DNA of 64,000 bases from Oleispirillum sp963678075. GTDB lineage: Bacteria; Pseudomonadota; Alphaproteobacteria; Rhodospirillales; Rhodospirillaceae. Below, piece by piece: positions 53,121 to 62,665 of this stretch; the stretch's first letter is position 1; each line of letters starts with the position of its first letter. The translations under genes and the position numbers were made by a program. The notes beneath the pieces were generated by a model. It had not been told where the DNA came from. It did not search any database and was given only the letters and a program-made list of their open reading frames with translations. The stretch lies in NCBI GenBank assembly GCA_963678075.2, contig CAXXPK010000003.1, positions 868,001 to 932,000 of the forward strand, read 5' to 3'.

Positions 53121-55190
53121 ATGCCGAAGCTGACCATCGACGGATTGGAAGTCGAAGTCCCGGTCGGGACGTCCGTCTTGCAGGCGGCGGAGCAGTTGGG
53201 AATTGAAATCCCGCGCCTCTGCTTCCACGAACGGCTGCCGGTTGCCGCCAACTGCCGTATGTGCCTAGTCGAAATCGAAAAGATGCCGAAGCCGGTGGCC
53301 AGTTGCGCGATGCCGGTGGGCGAGGGGATGGTGGTCAAGACCCAGTCCGAAGTGGCGTTGCAGGCGCGGCGCAACGTCATGGAACTGCTGTTGATCAACC
53401 ATCCGCTGGATTGCCCGATTTGCGACCAGGGCGGCGAGTGCGATTTGCAGGATCAGGCGGTCGTCTACGGCAAGGATCGCGGTCGTTACACCGATGAAAA
53501 GCGCGCGGTCACGGAAAAGGATCTGGGGCCCCTGATCAAGACCGCGATGACCCGCTGCATCCACTGCACGCGCTGTGTCCGCTTCTTGACCGAGATCGCG
53601 GGCGTGCCGGAACTGGGGATGATGAATCGCGGCGAACACGCGGAAATCACCACTTATGTCGAAAAGGTCCTGACCTCGGAATTGTCGGGCAATCTTGTCG
53701 ATCTTTGTCCGGTCGGCGCGCTGACCAGCAAGCCCTATACCTTCACGGCACGGTCTTGGGAATTGAAGAAGACCGAGTCCATCGATGTTCTGGATGCCGT
53801 CGGTTGTGCCATTCGCATCGACACGCGCGGCAACGCGGTGATGCGCGTCCTGCCGCGCCTGAACGAGGACGTCAACGAGGAATGGCTGGGTGACAAAAGC
53901 CGCCATGCCTGCGACGGGTTGGCGAAGCGTCGCCTGGATACGCCCTATGTGCGGCGCAACGGCCACTTACAGGCGGTGTCCTGGGCCGAGGCCTTTGCCG
54001 CGATCCGGGATAAGTTGGGGACTCTGACGGGGGAGCGGATCGCCGCCATTGCCGGTGACTTGGTCGATGCCGAAGCGATGTTCGCCTTGAAGCTTCTGAT
54101 GGAGTCCCTGGAATCGGCCAATCTTGACTGTCGTCAGGACGGTGCCGCGCTGGACCCCAAGGTTTCCGCCTCGTGCCGCTTCAACACCGGGATCGCGGGG
54201 ATCGAGCAGGCCGACGCGCTGCTGATCGTCGGCTCCAATCCGCGGATCGAGGCGCCGGTCCTGAATGCCCGCATCCGCAAGCGGTATTTGAAGGGCGGCT
54301 TTACCGTGGCCCACATCGGGACCAAGGTGGATTTGACCTATCCGGCGCAGAATCTGGGCGATGGGGTCGAGGTCCTGCAGTCCATCGTCGATGGCAAGAA
54401 TCCGTTCTTCGAGGTTCTGAAGTCCGCCGAGCGTCCGATGATCATTCTGGGGATGGGCGCCCTGGCCCGCGATGACGGTGCCCGTATTCTGGGCGCGGTC
54501 CGTCATCTGTCGGAAAAGGCGGGATTGGTCAAGGAAGGCTGGAACGGCTTCAACGTGCTGCATACGGCGGCGGCGCGGGTCGGCGGTCTGGAGCTCGGGT
54601 TCGTTCCGGGCAAGGGAGGCCTGGATACCCGCGGCATCCTGGCGGCGGCGCGCAAGGGAGAGATCGGCGCGGTCTGGCTGTTGGGGGCCGATCAGATCGA
54701 GACCAATGCCCTGGATCAGACCTTCGTGATCTATCAGGGGCACCACGGCGACGTCGGGGCGCAGGTCGCCGACGTGATCCTGCCGGGGGCCGCCTATACC
54801 GAGAAGTCCGGGACCTACGTCAACACCGAGGGACGGGTGCAGCGCGCCAATCGCGCCGTCTTCCCCCCCGGCGAGGCGCGCGAGGACTGGAAAATCGTTC
54901 GCGCGATGTCCGAGGCATTGGGGCATGTCCTGCCGTTCGACAGCCTGGAAGCCCTGCGCGCATTGCTGGAAGCCCAGGTGCCATCGTTTGCCGCTGGCGA
55001 TGTCGCGGCCCCCGGTGCTTGGGGCGATTTCGGCGAAAACGGCGCGATGAATACGGGATTGGGGCCGCTCGGTTCTGCGGTGTCCAACTATTACATGACC
55101 GATCCGATCAGCCGCGCCTCGCCGACGATGGCGTGCTGCACCTTGGAAATCGGCGGTCACGCCAATGCAAGGACGGGAACCGATGGCTGA
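53121..55190 (+). CDS. nuoG: NADH:quinone oxidoreductase subunit G
   Basis: 689 residues of the 75-kDa subunit. The N-terminal 2Fe-2S domain has CFHERLPVAANCRMCLVE; then HPLDCPICDQGGECDLQD with the His-Cys3 cluster, CIHCTRCVRFLTEIAG and NLVDLCPVGALTSKPY for 4Fe-4S clusters. The C-terminal molybdopterin-oxidoreductase-like domain carries no cofactor in complex I. Its stop overlaps the nuoH start by 8 bp. Confidence 0.96.
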   Translation: MPKLTIDGLEVEVPVGTSVLQAAEQLGIEIPRLCFHERLPVAANCRMCLVEIEKMPKPVASCAMPVGEGMVVKTQSEVALQARRNVMELLLINHPLDCPICDQGGECDLQDQAVVYGKDRGRYTDEKRAVTEKDLGPLIKTAMTRCIHCTRCVRFLTEIAGVPELGMMNRGEHAEITTYVEKVLTSELSGNLVDLCPVGALTSKPYTFTARSWELKKTESIDVLDAVGCAIRIDTRGNAVMRVLPRLNEDVNEEWLGDKSRHACDGLAKRRLDTPYVRRNGHLQAVSWAEAFAAIRDKLGTLTGERIAAIAGDLVDAEAMFALKLLMESLESANLDCRQDGAALDPKVSASCRFNTGIAGIEQADALLIVGSNPRIEAPVLNARIRKRYLKGGFTVAHIGTKVDLTYPAQNLGDGVEVLQSIVDGKNPFFEVLKSAERPMIILGMGALARDDGARILGAVRHLSEKAGLVKEGWNGFNVLHTAAARVGGLELGFVPGKGGLDTRGILAAARKGEIGAVWLLGADQIETNALDQTFVIYQGHHGDVGAQVADVILPGAAYTEKSGTYVNTEGRVQRANRAVFPPGEAREDWKIVRAMSEALGHVLPFDSLEALRALLEAQVPSFAAGDVAAPGAWGDFGENGAMNTGLGPLGSAVSNYYMTDPISRASPTMACCTLEIGGHANARTGTDG

Positions 55191-56193
55191 ATTCTGGACA
55201 GATTTTCTGTGGCCGCTGATTCTCATCCTGTTGAAGATCATGGCCTTCGTTCTGCCGCTGCTGATGGCGGTCGCCTATCTGACCTATGCCGAGCGCAAGG
55301 TAATCGCGGCGATGCACCTGCGGAGGGGGCCCAACGTCGTCGGGCCATTCGGCTTGTTGCAGCCAATGGCCGACGGCTTGAAGCTGTTCATCAAGGAAAC
55401 CGTGGTGCCGACGGGGGCCAACCCCTTGGTCTTCCTGCTGGCGCCGGTGGTGACCTCTGTCCTGGCGCTGATTGGATGGGCGGTGATCCCGGTCTGCGAC
55501 GGTTGGGTGATTGCGGACATCAACGTCGGCATCCTGTACCTGTTCGCGGTGTCGTCGCTTGGCATCTACGGCATCATCATGGCGGGTTGGGCGTCGAACT
55601 CGAAATACTCGTTCCTGGGCGCCATGCGCTCCGCCGCGCAGATGGTCTCCTATGAGGTTTCGATCGGCTTCATCATCATCACCGTGCTGATGAGCGCCGG
55701 TTCGCTGAACCTGTCCGAGATCGTCCGCGCGCAAAGCGGCCTGTGGTACTGCATTCCGCACTTCCCGATGTTCGTGCTGTTCCTGATTTCCGCGCTGGCG
55801 GAAACCAACCGCACGCCGTTCGATCTGCCCGAGGCGGAGTCCGAACTGGTTGGCGGCTACAATACCGAATACTCGGCGATGCCCTTCGCCATGTTCTTCC
55901 TGGGCGAATACGCCAACATGATCCTGATGAGCAGCTTGGCCACCATCCTGTTCCTGGGAGGATGGTTGCCGCCGGTGGCGATGGCGCCGTTCACCTGGAT
56001 TCCCGGAGTGATCTGGTTCGGGCTCAAGGTCTCGGTGGTTCTGTTCTTCTATCTGTGGGCGCGCGCCACCCTGCCGCGCTATCGCTACGACCAACTGATG
56101 CGTCTGGGGTGGAAGGTGTTCCTGCCGTTGTCGCTGGGCTGGGTGGTGGCGACCGCGGTCGCGATGCACCTGTTCGGCTGGTTGCCGAAGTGA
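55183..56193 (+). CDS. nuoH: NADH:quinone oxidoreductase subunit H
   Basis: 336 residues; the membrane subunit joining the quinone site to the proton channels. AYLTYAERKVIAAMHLRRGPNVVGPFGLLQPMADGLKLFIKE and ALAETNRTPFDLPEAESELVGGYNTEYSAMPFAMFFLGEYANMI are invariant family segments. Intact. Confidence 0.97.
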   Translation: MAEFWTDFLWPLILILLKIMAFVLPLLMAVAYLTYAERKVIAAMHLRRGPNVVGPFGLLQPMADGLKLFIKETVVPTGANPLVFLLAPVVTSVLALIGWAVIPVCDGWVIADINVGILYLFAVSSLGIYGIIMAGWASNSKYSFLGAMRSAAQMVSYEVSIGFIIITVLMSAGSLNLSEIVRAQSGLWYCIPHFPMFVLFLISALAETNRTPFDLPEAESELVGGYNTEYSAMPFAMFFLGEYANMILMSSLATILFLGGWLPPVAMAPFTWIPGVIWFGLKVSVVLFFYLWARATLPRYRYDQLMRLGWKVFLPLSLGWVVATAVAMHLFGWLPK

Positions 56194-56210
56194 GCGAAGG
56201 AGCGAAAACC

Positions 56211-56699
56211 ATGTCGAAGATCGACCGCACCCTGCGCTCGTTCCTGCTGACGGAGCTGGTCTCCGGCTTCGCCTTGACCTTGAAGTACATGTTCAGGCCG
56301 AAGGTGACGATCAACTACCCCTACGAGAAGGGGCCGTTGAGCACGCGGTTCCGAGGCGAGCACGCGCTGAGGCGCTATCCCAATGGCGAGGAACGCTGCA
56401 TCGCTTGCAAATTGTGCGAGGCGATCTGTCCCGCCCAGGCGATTACCATCGAGGCCGAACCGCGCGCCGACGGTGGCCGCCGCACCACGCGCTACGACCT
56501 TGATATGTCGAAGTGCATCTATTGCGGTTTCTGTCAGGAGGCCTGCCCGGTGGACGCGATCGTCGAAGGGCCGAACTTCGAATACGCGACAGAGCGCCGC
56601 GCCGAACTGATCTACAACAAGCAGAGGCTGCTGGATAACGGCGAGCGTTGGGAAGCCGCGATTGCCATGCGGCAAGAGGCCGAGGCGCCTTATCGTTGA
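56211..56699 (+). CDS. nuoI: NADH:quinone oxidoreductase subunit I
   Basis: 162 residues with two 4Fe-4S motifs, CIACKLCEAICP and CIYCGFCQEACP (clusters N6a/N6b). The N-terminal helix (LTELVSGFALTLKYMFRPKVTINYPYEKGP) binds the membrane arm. A GAAGGAG ribosome site precedes it. A 130-bp gap with a small ORF follows, the widest in the operon. Confidence 0.97.
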   Translation: MSKIDRTLRSFLLTELVSGFALTLKYMFRPKVTINYPYEKGPLSTRFRGEHALRRYPNGEERCIACKLCEAICPAQAITIEAEPRADGGRRTTRYDLDMSKCIYCGFCQEACPVDAIVEGPNFEYATERRAELIYNKQRLLDNGERWEAAIAMRQEAEAPYR

Positions 56700-56767
56700 T
56701 TTTAAGCACGAAGAACGCCCTGCAATGAACTGTTTAAACTGTTGTTTTTCGGGGGGTGAGTAGCGCC

Positions 56768-56833
56768 ATGAACGACCAAGACGCGCCTTTCGCGGCGATC
56801 CGCCCCGTCACGGCAAGGGAGGTCCGGCAATGA
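56768..56833 (+). CDS. 21-residue ORF between nuoI and nuoJ
   Basis: ATG at 56768 opens MNDQDAPFAAIRPVTAREVRQ and ends in TGA overlapping the nuoJ start as ATGA. GGGGTGAG lies about 10 bases upstream. The tight overlap suggests that it may couple or modulate nuoJ translation; the peptide matches nothing I know. It may also be chance. Confidence 0.35.
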   Translation: MNDQDAPFAAIRPVTAREVRQ

Positions 56834-57438
56834 CCGCCTTCGTGTTCTATCTGTTCGCGGCGTTGTCCGTTGCCTCGGGGGCGATGGTGGTGACCGCCAA
56901 GAATCCGGTCCATTCGGCACTGTTCCTGATTCTGACCTTCTTCAACGTTGCCGGTCTGTTCGTCCTGTTGGGCGCGGAATTCGTGGCGATGATCATGGTG
57001 ATCGTCTACGTCGGCGCGGTCGCCGTGTTGTTCCTGTTCGTGGTGATGATGCTGGACATCCACGCAGTGACGATGCGCGAGGGCTTTTTGAAGATCCTGC
57101 CGGTCGGTTCCGCCGTCGCGCTGGTGTTGTTGGCCGAACTCAGCCTGGTCTTTACCTCCTGGGCGATGGTGCCGGACATCGAGGCGATCCGCGCCGCGCC
57201 GATTCCGCCGCTGAGCGAACTGTCCAATACCGAAGCGATCGGCACGGTGCTCTACACCGATTATGTCTATCTGTTCCAACTGGCGGGTATCGTGCTGCTG
57301 GTGGGGATGATTGGATCGATCATGCTGACCTTGCGGGAACGTGTCGGCGTTAAACGCCAGGACCCTCTGGAACAGGCGGCGCGGTCGATCGAGGACTGCA
57401 TCGAGATCAAAAAAGTCGCGACCGGGAAGGGGGTCTAA
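56830..57438 (+). CDS. nuoJ: NADH:quinone oxidoreductase subunit J
   Basis: 202-residue membrane subunit. AKNPVHSALFLILTFFNVAGLFVLLGAEFVAMIMVIVYVGAVAVLFLFVVMMLDI is the conserved antiporter-adjacent helix pair region with the pi-bulge helix. GGGAGG lies upstream of the ATG. NuoK begins 2 bp after the stop. Confidence 0.96.
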   Translation: MTAFVFYLFAALSVASGAMVVTAKNPVHSALFLILTFFNVAGLFVLLGAEFVAMIMVIVYVGAVAVLFLFVVMMLDIHAVTMREGFLKILPVGSAVALVLLAELSLVFTSWAMVPDIEAIRAAPIPPLSELSNTEAIGTVLYTDYVYLFQLAGIVLLVGMIGSIMLTLRERVGVKRQDPLEQAARSIEDCIEIKKVATGKGV

Positions 57439-57440
57439 CC

Positions 57441-57749
57441 ATGTCGATCGGACTGACTCACTATCTGACCGTCGCAGCGATCCTGTTCACGCTGGGGGTC
57501 TTCGGGATTTTCCTGAACCGCAAGAACGTCATCATCATCCTGATGTCGATTGAGTTGATGCTGCTGGCGGTGAACATCAATTTCGTCGCGTTCTCGGCCT
57601 TCCTGCACGATCTGGTGGGGCAGATCTTCGTGATGTTTGTGCTGACCGTCGCGGCGGCCGAGGCCGCCATCGGGCTGGCCATTCTGGTGGTCTTCTTCCG
57701 CAATCGCGGCTCCATCGAAGTTGAAGACATCAACGCGATGAAAGGCTAG
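57441..57749 (+). CDS. nuoK: NADH:quinone oxidoreductase subunit K
   Basis: 102 residues, three transmembrane helices. The proton-path glutamates are in IILMSIELMLLAVNINFVAF and VLTVAAAEAAIGLAILVVFFRN. Intact and of standard length. Confidence 0.97.
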   Translation: MSIGLTHYLTVAAILFTLGVFGIFLNRKNVIIILMSIELMLLAVNINFVAFSAFLHDLVGQIFVMFVLTVAAAEAAIGLAILVVFFRNRGSIEVEDINAMKG

Positions 57750-57759
57750 GGGATAGATC

Positions 57760-59688
57760 ATGACCGTTGCGATTGTCTTCCTTCCCCTGTTGGGCGCGAT
57801 CCTGGCCGGATTGTTCGGGCGCTTCCTGGGGCGGACCGGGGCGCAGGTAGTGACCTGCGGTCTGTTGATCGCCTCCGCCGTGTTGAGCGTGCCGCTGCTT
57901 TATAAGGTCGGTTTCGGTTCCGGCCCGTTCACGGTGACGCTGCTGGACTGGATTCACGTCGGCACCTTCAACGTCTGCTGGGCGTTGAAGGTCGATACCC
58001 TGACGGCGGTGATGCTGTTCACCGTCACCGTGATTTCCGCCCTGGTTCATGTCTATTCCATCGGCTACATGCACCACGATCCGTCGGTGCCGCGCTTCAT
58101 GGCGTATCTGTCGCTGTTCACCTTTTTCATGTTGATGCTGGTGTCCGCCGATAATCTGGTGCAGATGTTCTTCGGTTGGGAAGGGGTGGGATTGTCGTCC
58201 TACTTGCTGATCGGGTTCTGGAGCGACCGGCCCTCGGCCAATGCCGCCGCGATCAAGGCCTTTGTCGTCAACCGTGTCGGCGATTTCGGGTTCATGCTGG
58301 GGATCGCCGGGATTTATCTGTCCTTCGATTCCGCGCACCTCGATACCATCTTCGCCGCCGCGCCGGAAATGGCGGAGCAGAGCATCGGTCTGTTCGGCCG
58401 GGAACTGCCCTTGCTGACCACGCTGTGCCTGCTGTTGTTCGTCGGCGCCATGGGTAAGTCGGCGCAGATCGGTCTGCACACCTGGCTGCCCGACGCGATG
58501 GAAGGGCCGACCCCGGTCTCCGCCCTGATCCATGCCGCGACCATGGTGACGGCCGGTGTGTTCATGGTGGCGCGGATGTCGCCCCTGTTCAAGTATTCGG
58601 AAACCGCGCTGGCCGTCGTTGCCTTCGTCGGCGCCTCCACCGCCCTGTTCGCGGCCACCATCGCTTGCGTGCAGAACGACATCAAGAAGGTGATCGCGTA
58701 TTCCACCTGTTCGCAGTTGGGCTATATGTTCTTCGCGCTGGGGGTTGGCGCCTATCAGGCGGCGATTTTCCATCTGATGACGCATGCCTTCTTCAAGGCG
58801 GTGCTGTTCCTGGGCGCCGGTTCGGTGATCCACGCGATGTCCGACGAACAGGACATGCGGCGGATGGGCGGCATCTGGAAGAACATCAAGGTCACCTACG
58901 CGGTGATGTGGATCGGCTCGCTGTCTCTGGCCGGACTGCCGGTCTTCGCCGGCTACTATTCCAAGGACACCATCCTGGAGGCGGCCTGGGGCGCGCATTC
59001 GGTGATCGGTCAATACGCCTTTTGGATGGGGGTCGTGGCGGCCCTGTTGACGGCGTTCTATTCCTGGCGGTTGTTGTTCATGACCTTCCACGGCAAGCCG
59101 CGCGCCGATGAAAAGGTGATGGCGCACGTGCATGAATCGCCGCTGTCGATGCTAGTGCCGCCGCTGCTGCTGGCGGTGGGCGCGATTTTTGCCGGCATGC
59201 TGGGGGCCGATGTCTTCGTCGGCGATGGCCGTGCCGCCTTTTGGAAACAGGCGATCGCGGTGGTCGGCGACGATCCGACCGCGGCGGCCCATCATGTCGC
59301 GGACGGCATCAAGATATTGCCGGTGGCGGTCGCCCTGGTTGGGATCGGCATCGCTTATGCCCTTTACATGGCGCGTCCCGATCTGCCGGGACGGATCGCC
59401 GCCGCGTTGCCGAATCTGTACTTGCTGTTGCTGAACAAGTGGTACTTCGACGAGGTTTATGACCGTCTGTTCGTCAAGCCGGCCTTCGTGGTGGGGCGCA
59501 TCCTGTGGAAGGGCGGCGACGTCGGTATCATCGATCGCTTGGGGCCGGACGGGGTGTCCTGGTTGTCGCATCAGGTGGCGCGCCGCACCGCGCGGCTGCA
59601 AAGCGGTTACGTCTATCACTATGCGTTCGCCATGATCATCGGCCTTGCGGTGTTCGTGACGGTGTATGTCGTGGGAATGGAAGGGTAG
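57760..59688 (+). CDS. nuoL: NADH:quinone oxidoreductase subunit L
   Basis: 642-residue antiporter-like subunit. Family segments are FFGWEGVGLSSYLLIGFW, QIGLHTWLPDAMEGPTPVSALIHAATMVTAGVF and FLGAGSVIHAMSDEQDMRRMGG. The C-terminal part includes the long lateral helix that runs along the membrane arm. Intact. Confidence 0.97.
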   Translation: MTVAIVFLPLLGAILAGLFGRFLGRTGAQVVTCGLLIASAVLSVPLLYKVGFGSGPFTVTLLDWIHVGTFNVCWALKVDTLTAVMLFTVTVISALVHVYSIGYMHHDPSVPRFMAYLSLFTFFMLMLVSADNLVQMFFGWEGVGLSSYLLIGFWSDRPSANAAAIKAFVVNRVGDFGFMLGIAGIYLSFDSAHLDTIFAAAPEMAEQSIGLFGRELPLLTTLCLLLFVGAMGKSAQIGLHTWLPDAMEGPTPVSALIHAATMVTAGVFMVARMSPLFKYSETALAVVAFVGASTALFAATIACVQNDIKKVIAYSTCSQLGYMFFALGVGAYQAAIFHLMTHAFFKAVLFLGAGSVIHAMSDEQDMRRMGGIWKNIKVTYAVMWIGSLSLAGLPVFAGYYSKDTILEAAWGAHSVIGQYAFWMGVVAALLTAFYSWRLLFMTFHGKPRADEKVMAHVHESPLSMLVPPLLLAVGAIFAGMLGADVFVGDGRAAFWKQAIAVVGDDPTAAAHHVADGIKILPVAVALVGIGIAYALYMARPDLPGRIAAALPNLYLLLLNKWYFDEVYDRLFVKPAFVVGRILWKGGDVGIIDRLGPDGVSWLSHQVARRTARLQSGYVYHYAFAMIIGLAVFVTVYVVGMEG

Positions 59689-59691
59689 GCG

Positions 59692-61203
59692 ATGACCGAT
59701 TGGCCCCTCTTGAGCATCATCACCTTCCTGCCGCTGGTGGGGGTGGCCTTCATCCTGATGATCCGTGGCGATGCCGAGGTGGTGTCCCGCAACGTCGCGC
59801 TGCTGACCGCCTGCGCGACTTTCGTGATGTCGCTGTTCCTGTGGTTCGGTTTTGAAAACGGCACGGCGGACTTCCAGTTCGTCGAAAACAACGAATGGCT
59901 GCCGGGGATCGGGATTTCCTATCACATGGGGGTGGACGGCATTTCGGTGTTGTTCGTCCTGCTTTCCACATTTCTGACCCCGCTTTGCGTGTTGGCCAGT
60001 TGGGAATCGATCCGCAACCGCATCAAGGAATACATGATCGCCTTCCTGATCCTGGAAACCATGATGGTCGGGATGTTCTGCGCGCTCGATTTCGTGCTGT
60101 TCTACATCTTCTTCGAGGGCGTGCTGGTGCCGATGTTCATCCTGATCGGCGTTTGGGGAGGAGGGCGGCGGATTTACGCGGCGTTCAAGTTCTTCCTCTA
60201 CACCCTGGCGGGGTCGGTGCTGATGTTGGTTGCCCTGCTGATCATGTTCATGAACGCCAGGACCACCGACATTCCGACGCTGCTGGCCTATGGCTTCGCG
60301 CCCAGCCTGCAGACTTGGCTGTTTCTGGCGATGTTCGCCTCGTTCGCGGTCAAGGTGCCGATGTGGCCGGTTCACACGTGGTTGCCTGACGCCCATGTCG
60401 AGGCACCGACCGCCGCCTCGGTGATACTGGCCGGCGTGCTTTTGAAAATGGGCGCGTATGGCTTCGTCCGCTTCTCGGTGCCGATGCTGCCGCAGGCGAC
60501 CGCCGACTTCACGCCGATGATTTATGGTCTGTCCGTGATCGCGGTGATCTATACCTCGCTGGTCGCCCTGGTGCAGGAGGACATGAAGAAACTGATCGCC
60601 TATTCCTCGGTCGCGCACATGGGCTTCGTCACCATCGGCATTTTCACCATGACCACCCAGGGGGTGACCGGCGCCCTGTTTCAGATGCTCTCCCATGGCA
60701 TTGTGGCGGGCGCGTTATTCCTGTGCGTCGGCGTGATTTACGACCGTCTGCATACCTGCGAGATCACCCGTTACGGCGGTCTGCTGCATCGCATGCCGAA
60801 GTACTCGCTGGTGTTCATGCTGTTCATGATGGCCTCGGTCGGGTTGCCGGGAACCAGCGGCTTCGTCGGCGAACTTCTGGTGATTTTGGGGACCTTCCAG
60901 GTCAACACTGCGGTGGCAGCGCTGATGTCCACCGGTTTGGTGCTGGGGGCCTGTTACATGCTGTTCCTGTATCGCCGCATCGTCTTCGGCAAGCTGGCGA
61001 AGGAAGACCTGAAGGCTTTGCCTGATCTGACCGGGCGCGAGGTGCTGATGTTTGCCCCGCTGGTCGTCGTGGTGCTGTGGATGGGTCTGTATCCGGCGCC
61101 GTTCCTGGATATGATGTCGGCTTCGGTTGACAATCTGATCGCCAATTTCGAGACCGCCCGTGCCGCCGCCGAGGCTGCGTCGGTCGCCGTCGCGCTGAAC
61201 TAG
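59692..61203 (+). CDS. nuoM: NADH:quinone oxidoreductase subunit M
   Basis: 503-residue antiporter-like subunit. YHMGVDGISVLFVLLSTFLTPL, FYIFFEGVLVPMFILIGVWGG (proton-path Glu) and PMWPVHTWLPDAHVEAPTAASVILAGVLLKMG are characteristic. It starts 3 bp after nuoL. Confidence 0.97.
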   Translation: MTDWPLLSIITFLPLVGVAFILMIRGDAEVVSRNVALLTACATFVMSLFLWFGFENGTADFQFVENNEWLPGIGISYHMGVDGISVLFVLLSTFLTPLCVLASWESIRNRIKEYMIAFLILETMMVGMFCALDFVLFYIFFEGVLVPMFILIGVWGGGRRIYAAFKFFLYTLAGSVLMLVALLIMFMNARTTDIPTLLAYGFAPSLQTWLFLAMFASFAVKVPMWPVHTWLPDAHVEAPTAASVILAGVLLKMGAYGFVRFSVPMLPQATADFTPMIYGLSVIAVIYTSLVALVQEDMKKLIAYSSVAHMGFVTIGIFTMTTQGVTGALFQMLSHGIVAGALFLCVGVIYDRLHTCEITRYGGLLHRMPKYSLVFMLFMMASVGLPGTSGFVGELLVILGTFQVNTAVAALMSTGLVLGACYMLFLYRRIVFGKLAKEDLKALPDLTGREVLMFAPLVVVVLWMGLYPAPFLDMMSASVDNLIANFETARAAAEAASVAVALN

Positions 61204-61216
61204 GGGCTGGGAAACG

Positions 61217-62665
61217 ATGATGACCGAACTTCCAAACCTGATCCCGGCCCTGCCTGAAATCTCTTTGGCCCTGGCTGGAATGGCGCTGCTGCTGTTGGGG
61301 GTTTTCCGCTCGGCGGATGCGACTAGACTGGTCGGCAATCTGGCGATTCTGGTGTTTGTCGCGGTGGCGGGGGTGGTGTTGGTCTTCGGCGGGATGCGGC
61401 AGGTGACCTTCAATGGCCTGTTCATTACCGATGCCTTCGCGGTGTTCGCCAAGCTGATGGTCCTGGGGGCGTCGGCGGCGACCCTGTTCCTAGCTCTGAA
61501 GTGGATGGAGCAGGAAAACGCCGCCCGGTACGAGTATCCGGTTCTGGTGGTGTTCGCCACGCTTGGCATGTGCGTGATGATCAGTGCCAACGATTTTCTG
61601 TCGCTGTACATGGGGCTGGAAACGCAAAGTCTGGCGCTGTATCTGCTTGCGGCCTATCAGCGCGACGCCACGCGTTCGACCGAGGCCGGACTGAAGTATT
61701 TCGTTCTGGGTGCCTTGGCTTCCGGTCTGTTTTTGTACGGGGCGTCGCTGATTTATGGATTCGCCGGGTCCACCAACTTCGATGTTCTGGCGCAGGGCTT
61801 CGAAGCGGGAGAACCGGTCTCGCCCGGCGTCGTGGTCGGTCTGGTGTTCGTCGCCTGCGCCCTGGCCTTCAAGGTTTCGGCGGCGCCATTCCACATGTGG
61901 ACCCCCGACGTCTACGAAGGCGCGCCGACCCCGGTCACAGCGTTCTTTTCGGCGGCGCCCAAGGTCGCGGCGCTGGCCCTGTTCATGCGGGTGATGGTGG
62001 TCCCCTTCGGCGACCTTTTGGCGCAGTGGCAGCAGGTCATTATCGTCTTGTCGATCGTGTCGATGCTGGTTGGTGGTTTCGCGGCGATCGCCCAGACCAA
62101 CATCAAGCGCCTGATGGCCTACAGCTCGATCGGGCATGTCGGTTATGCCCTGGTCGGTCTGGCGGTTGGCAATACAGAAGGCATCGGCGCGGTTCTCGTC
62201 TACATGAGCATCTATGTGTTCATGAACGTCGGCACCTTCGCGGTAATTCTGTCGATGCGGGCCAACGGGCGCCCGGTGGAAGGGCTAAGCGATCTGTCCG
62301 GACTGTCGAAGAACCGTCCGGTGATGGCTGCCGCGTTGGCGGTGATGATGTTCTCGATGGCGGGAATCCCGCCCTTCGCCGGGTTTTTCGGAAAATTTTT
62401 CATCTTTATGGCGGCGGTGGACGCCGGGTTGATTCCGCTGGCGGTGATTGGCGTTCTGACCAGTGTGGTGGCGGCGTTCTATTACCTGCGGATCGTCAAG
62501 ATCGTCTATTTCGACGATCCCGCCGACCAGTTCGAGCCGATGGCGCCGCAGACGCGTCTGGTTCTTGGGGTGTCCAGCGTTTTCGTGGCGGTGTTTTTTC
62601 TGTTCCCGCTGCCGCAGATCGTACAGGGGGCCTCGCACGCGGCGCAGGCGCTGTTCGGGGGTTGA
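61217..62665 (+). CDS. nuoN: NADH:quinone oxidoreductase subunit N
   Basis: 482-residue antiporter-like subunit. FLSLYMGLETQSLALYLLAAYQRD, AFKVSAAPFHMWTPDVYEGAPTPVTAFFSAAPKVAAL and MAYSSIGHVGYALVGLA are family segments. Last nuo gene; its stop is directly followed by the birA ATG, so birA is likely in the same transcript. Confidence 0.97.
   Translation: MMTELPNLIPALPEISLALAGMALLLLGVFRSADATRLVGNLAILVFVAVAGVVLVFGGMRQVTFNGLFITDAFAVFAKLMVLGASAATLFLALKWMEQENAARYEYPVLVVFATLGMCVMISANDFLSLYMGLETQSLALYLLAAYQRDATRSTEAGLKYFVLGALASGLFLYGASLIYGFAGSTNFDVLAQGFEAGEPVSPGVVVGLVFVACALAFKVSAAPFHMWTPDVYEGAPTPVTAFFSAAPKVAALALFMRVMVVPFGDLLAQWQQVIIVLSIVSMLVGGFAAIAQTNIKRLMAYSSIGHVGYALVGLAVGNTEGIGAVLVYMSIYVFMNVGTFAVILSMRANGRPVEGLSDLSGLSKNRPVMAAALAVMMFSMAGIPPFAGFFGKFFIFMAAVDAGLIPLAVIGVLTSVVAAFYYLRIVKIVYFDDPADQFEPMAPQTRLVLGVSSVFVAVFFLFPLPQIVQGASHAAQALFGG

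Noticed and set aside
57730..59133. A 467-codon minus-strand frame opposite nuoL
   Set aside because: Antisense shadow of nuoL, with low-complexity His/Gln/Gly-rich sequence and no ribosome site.
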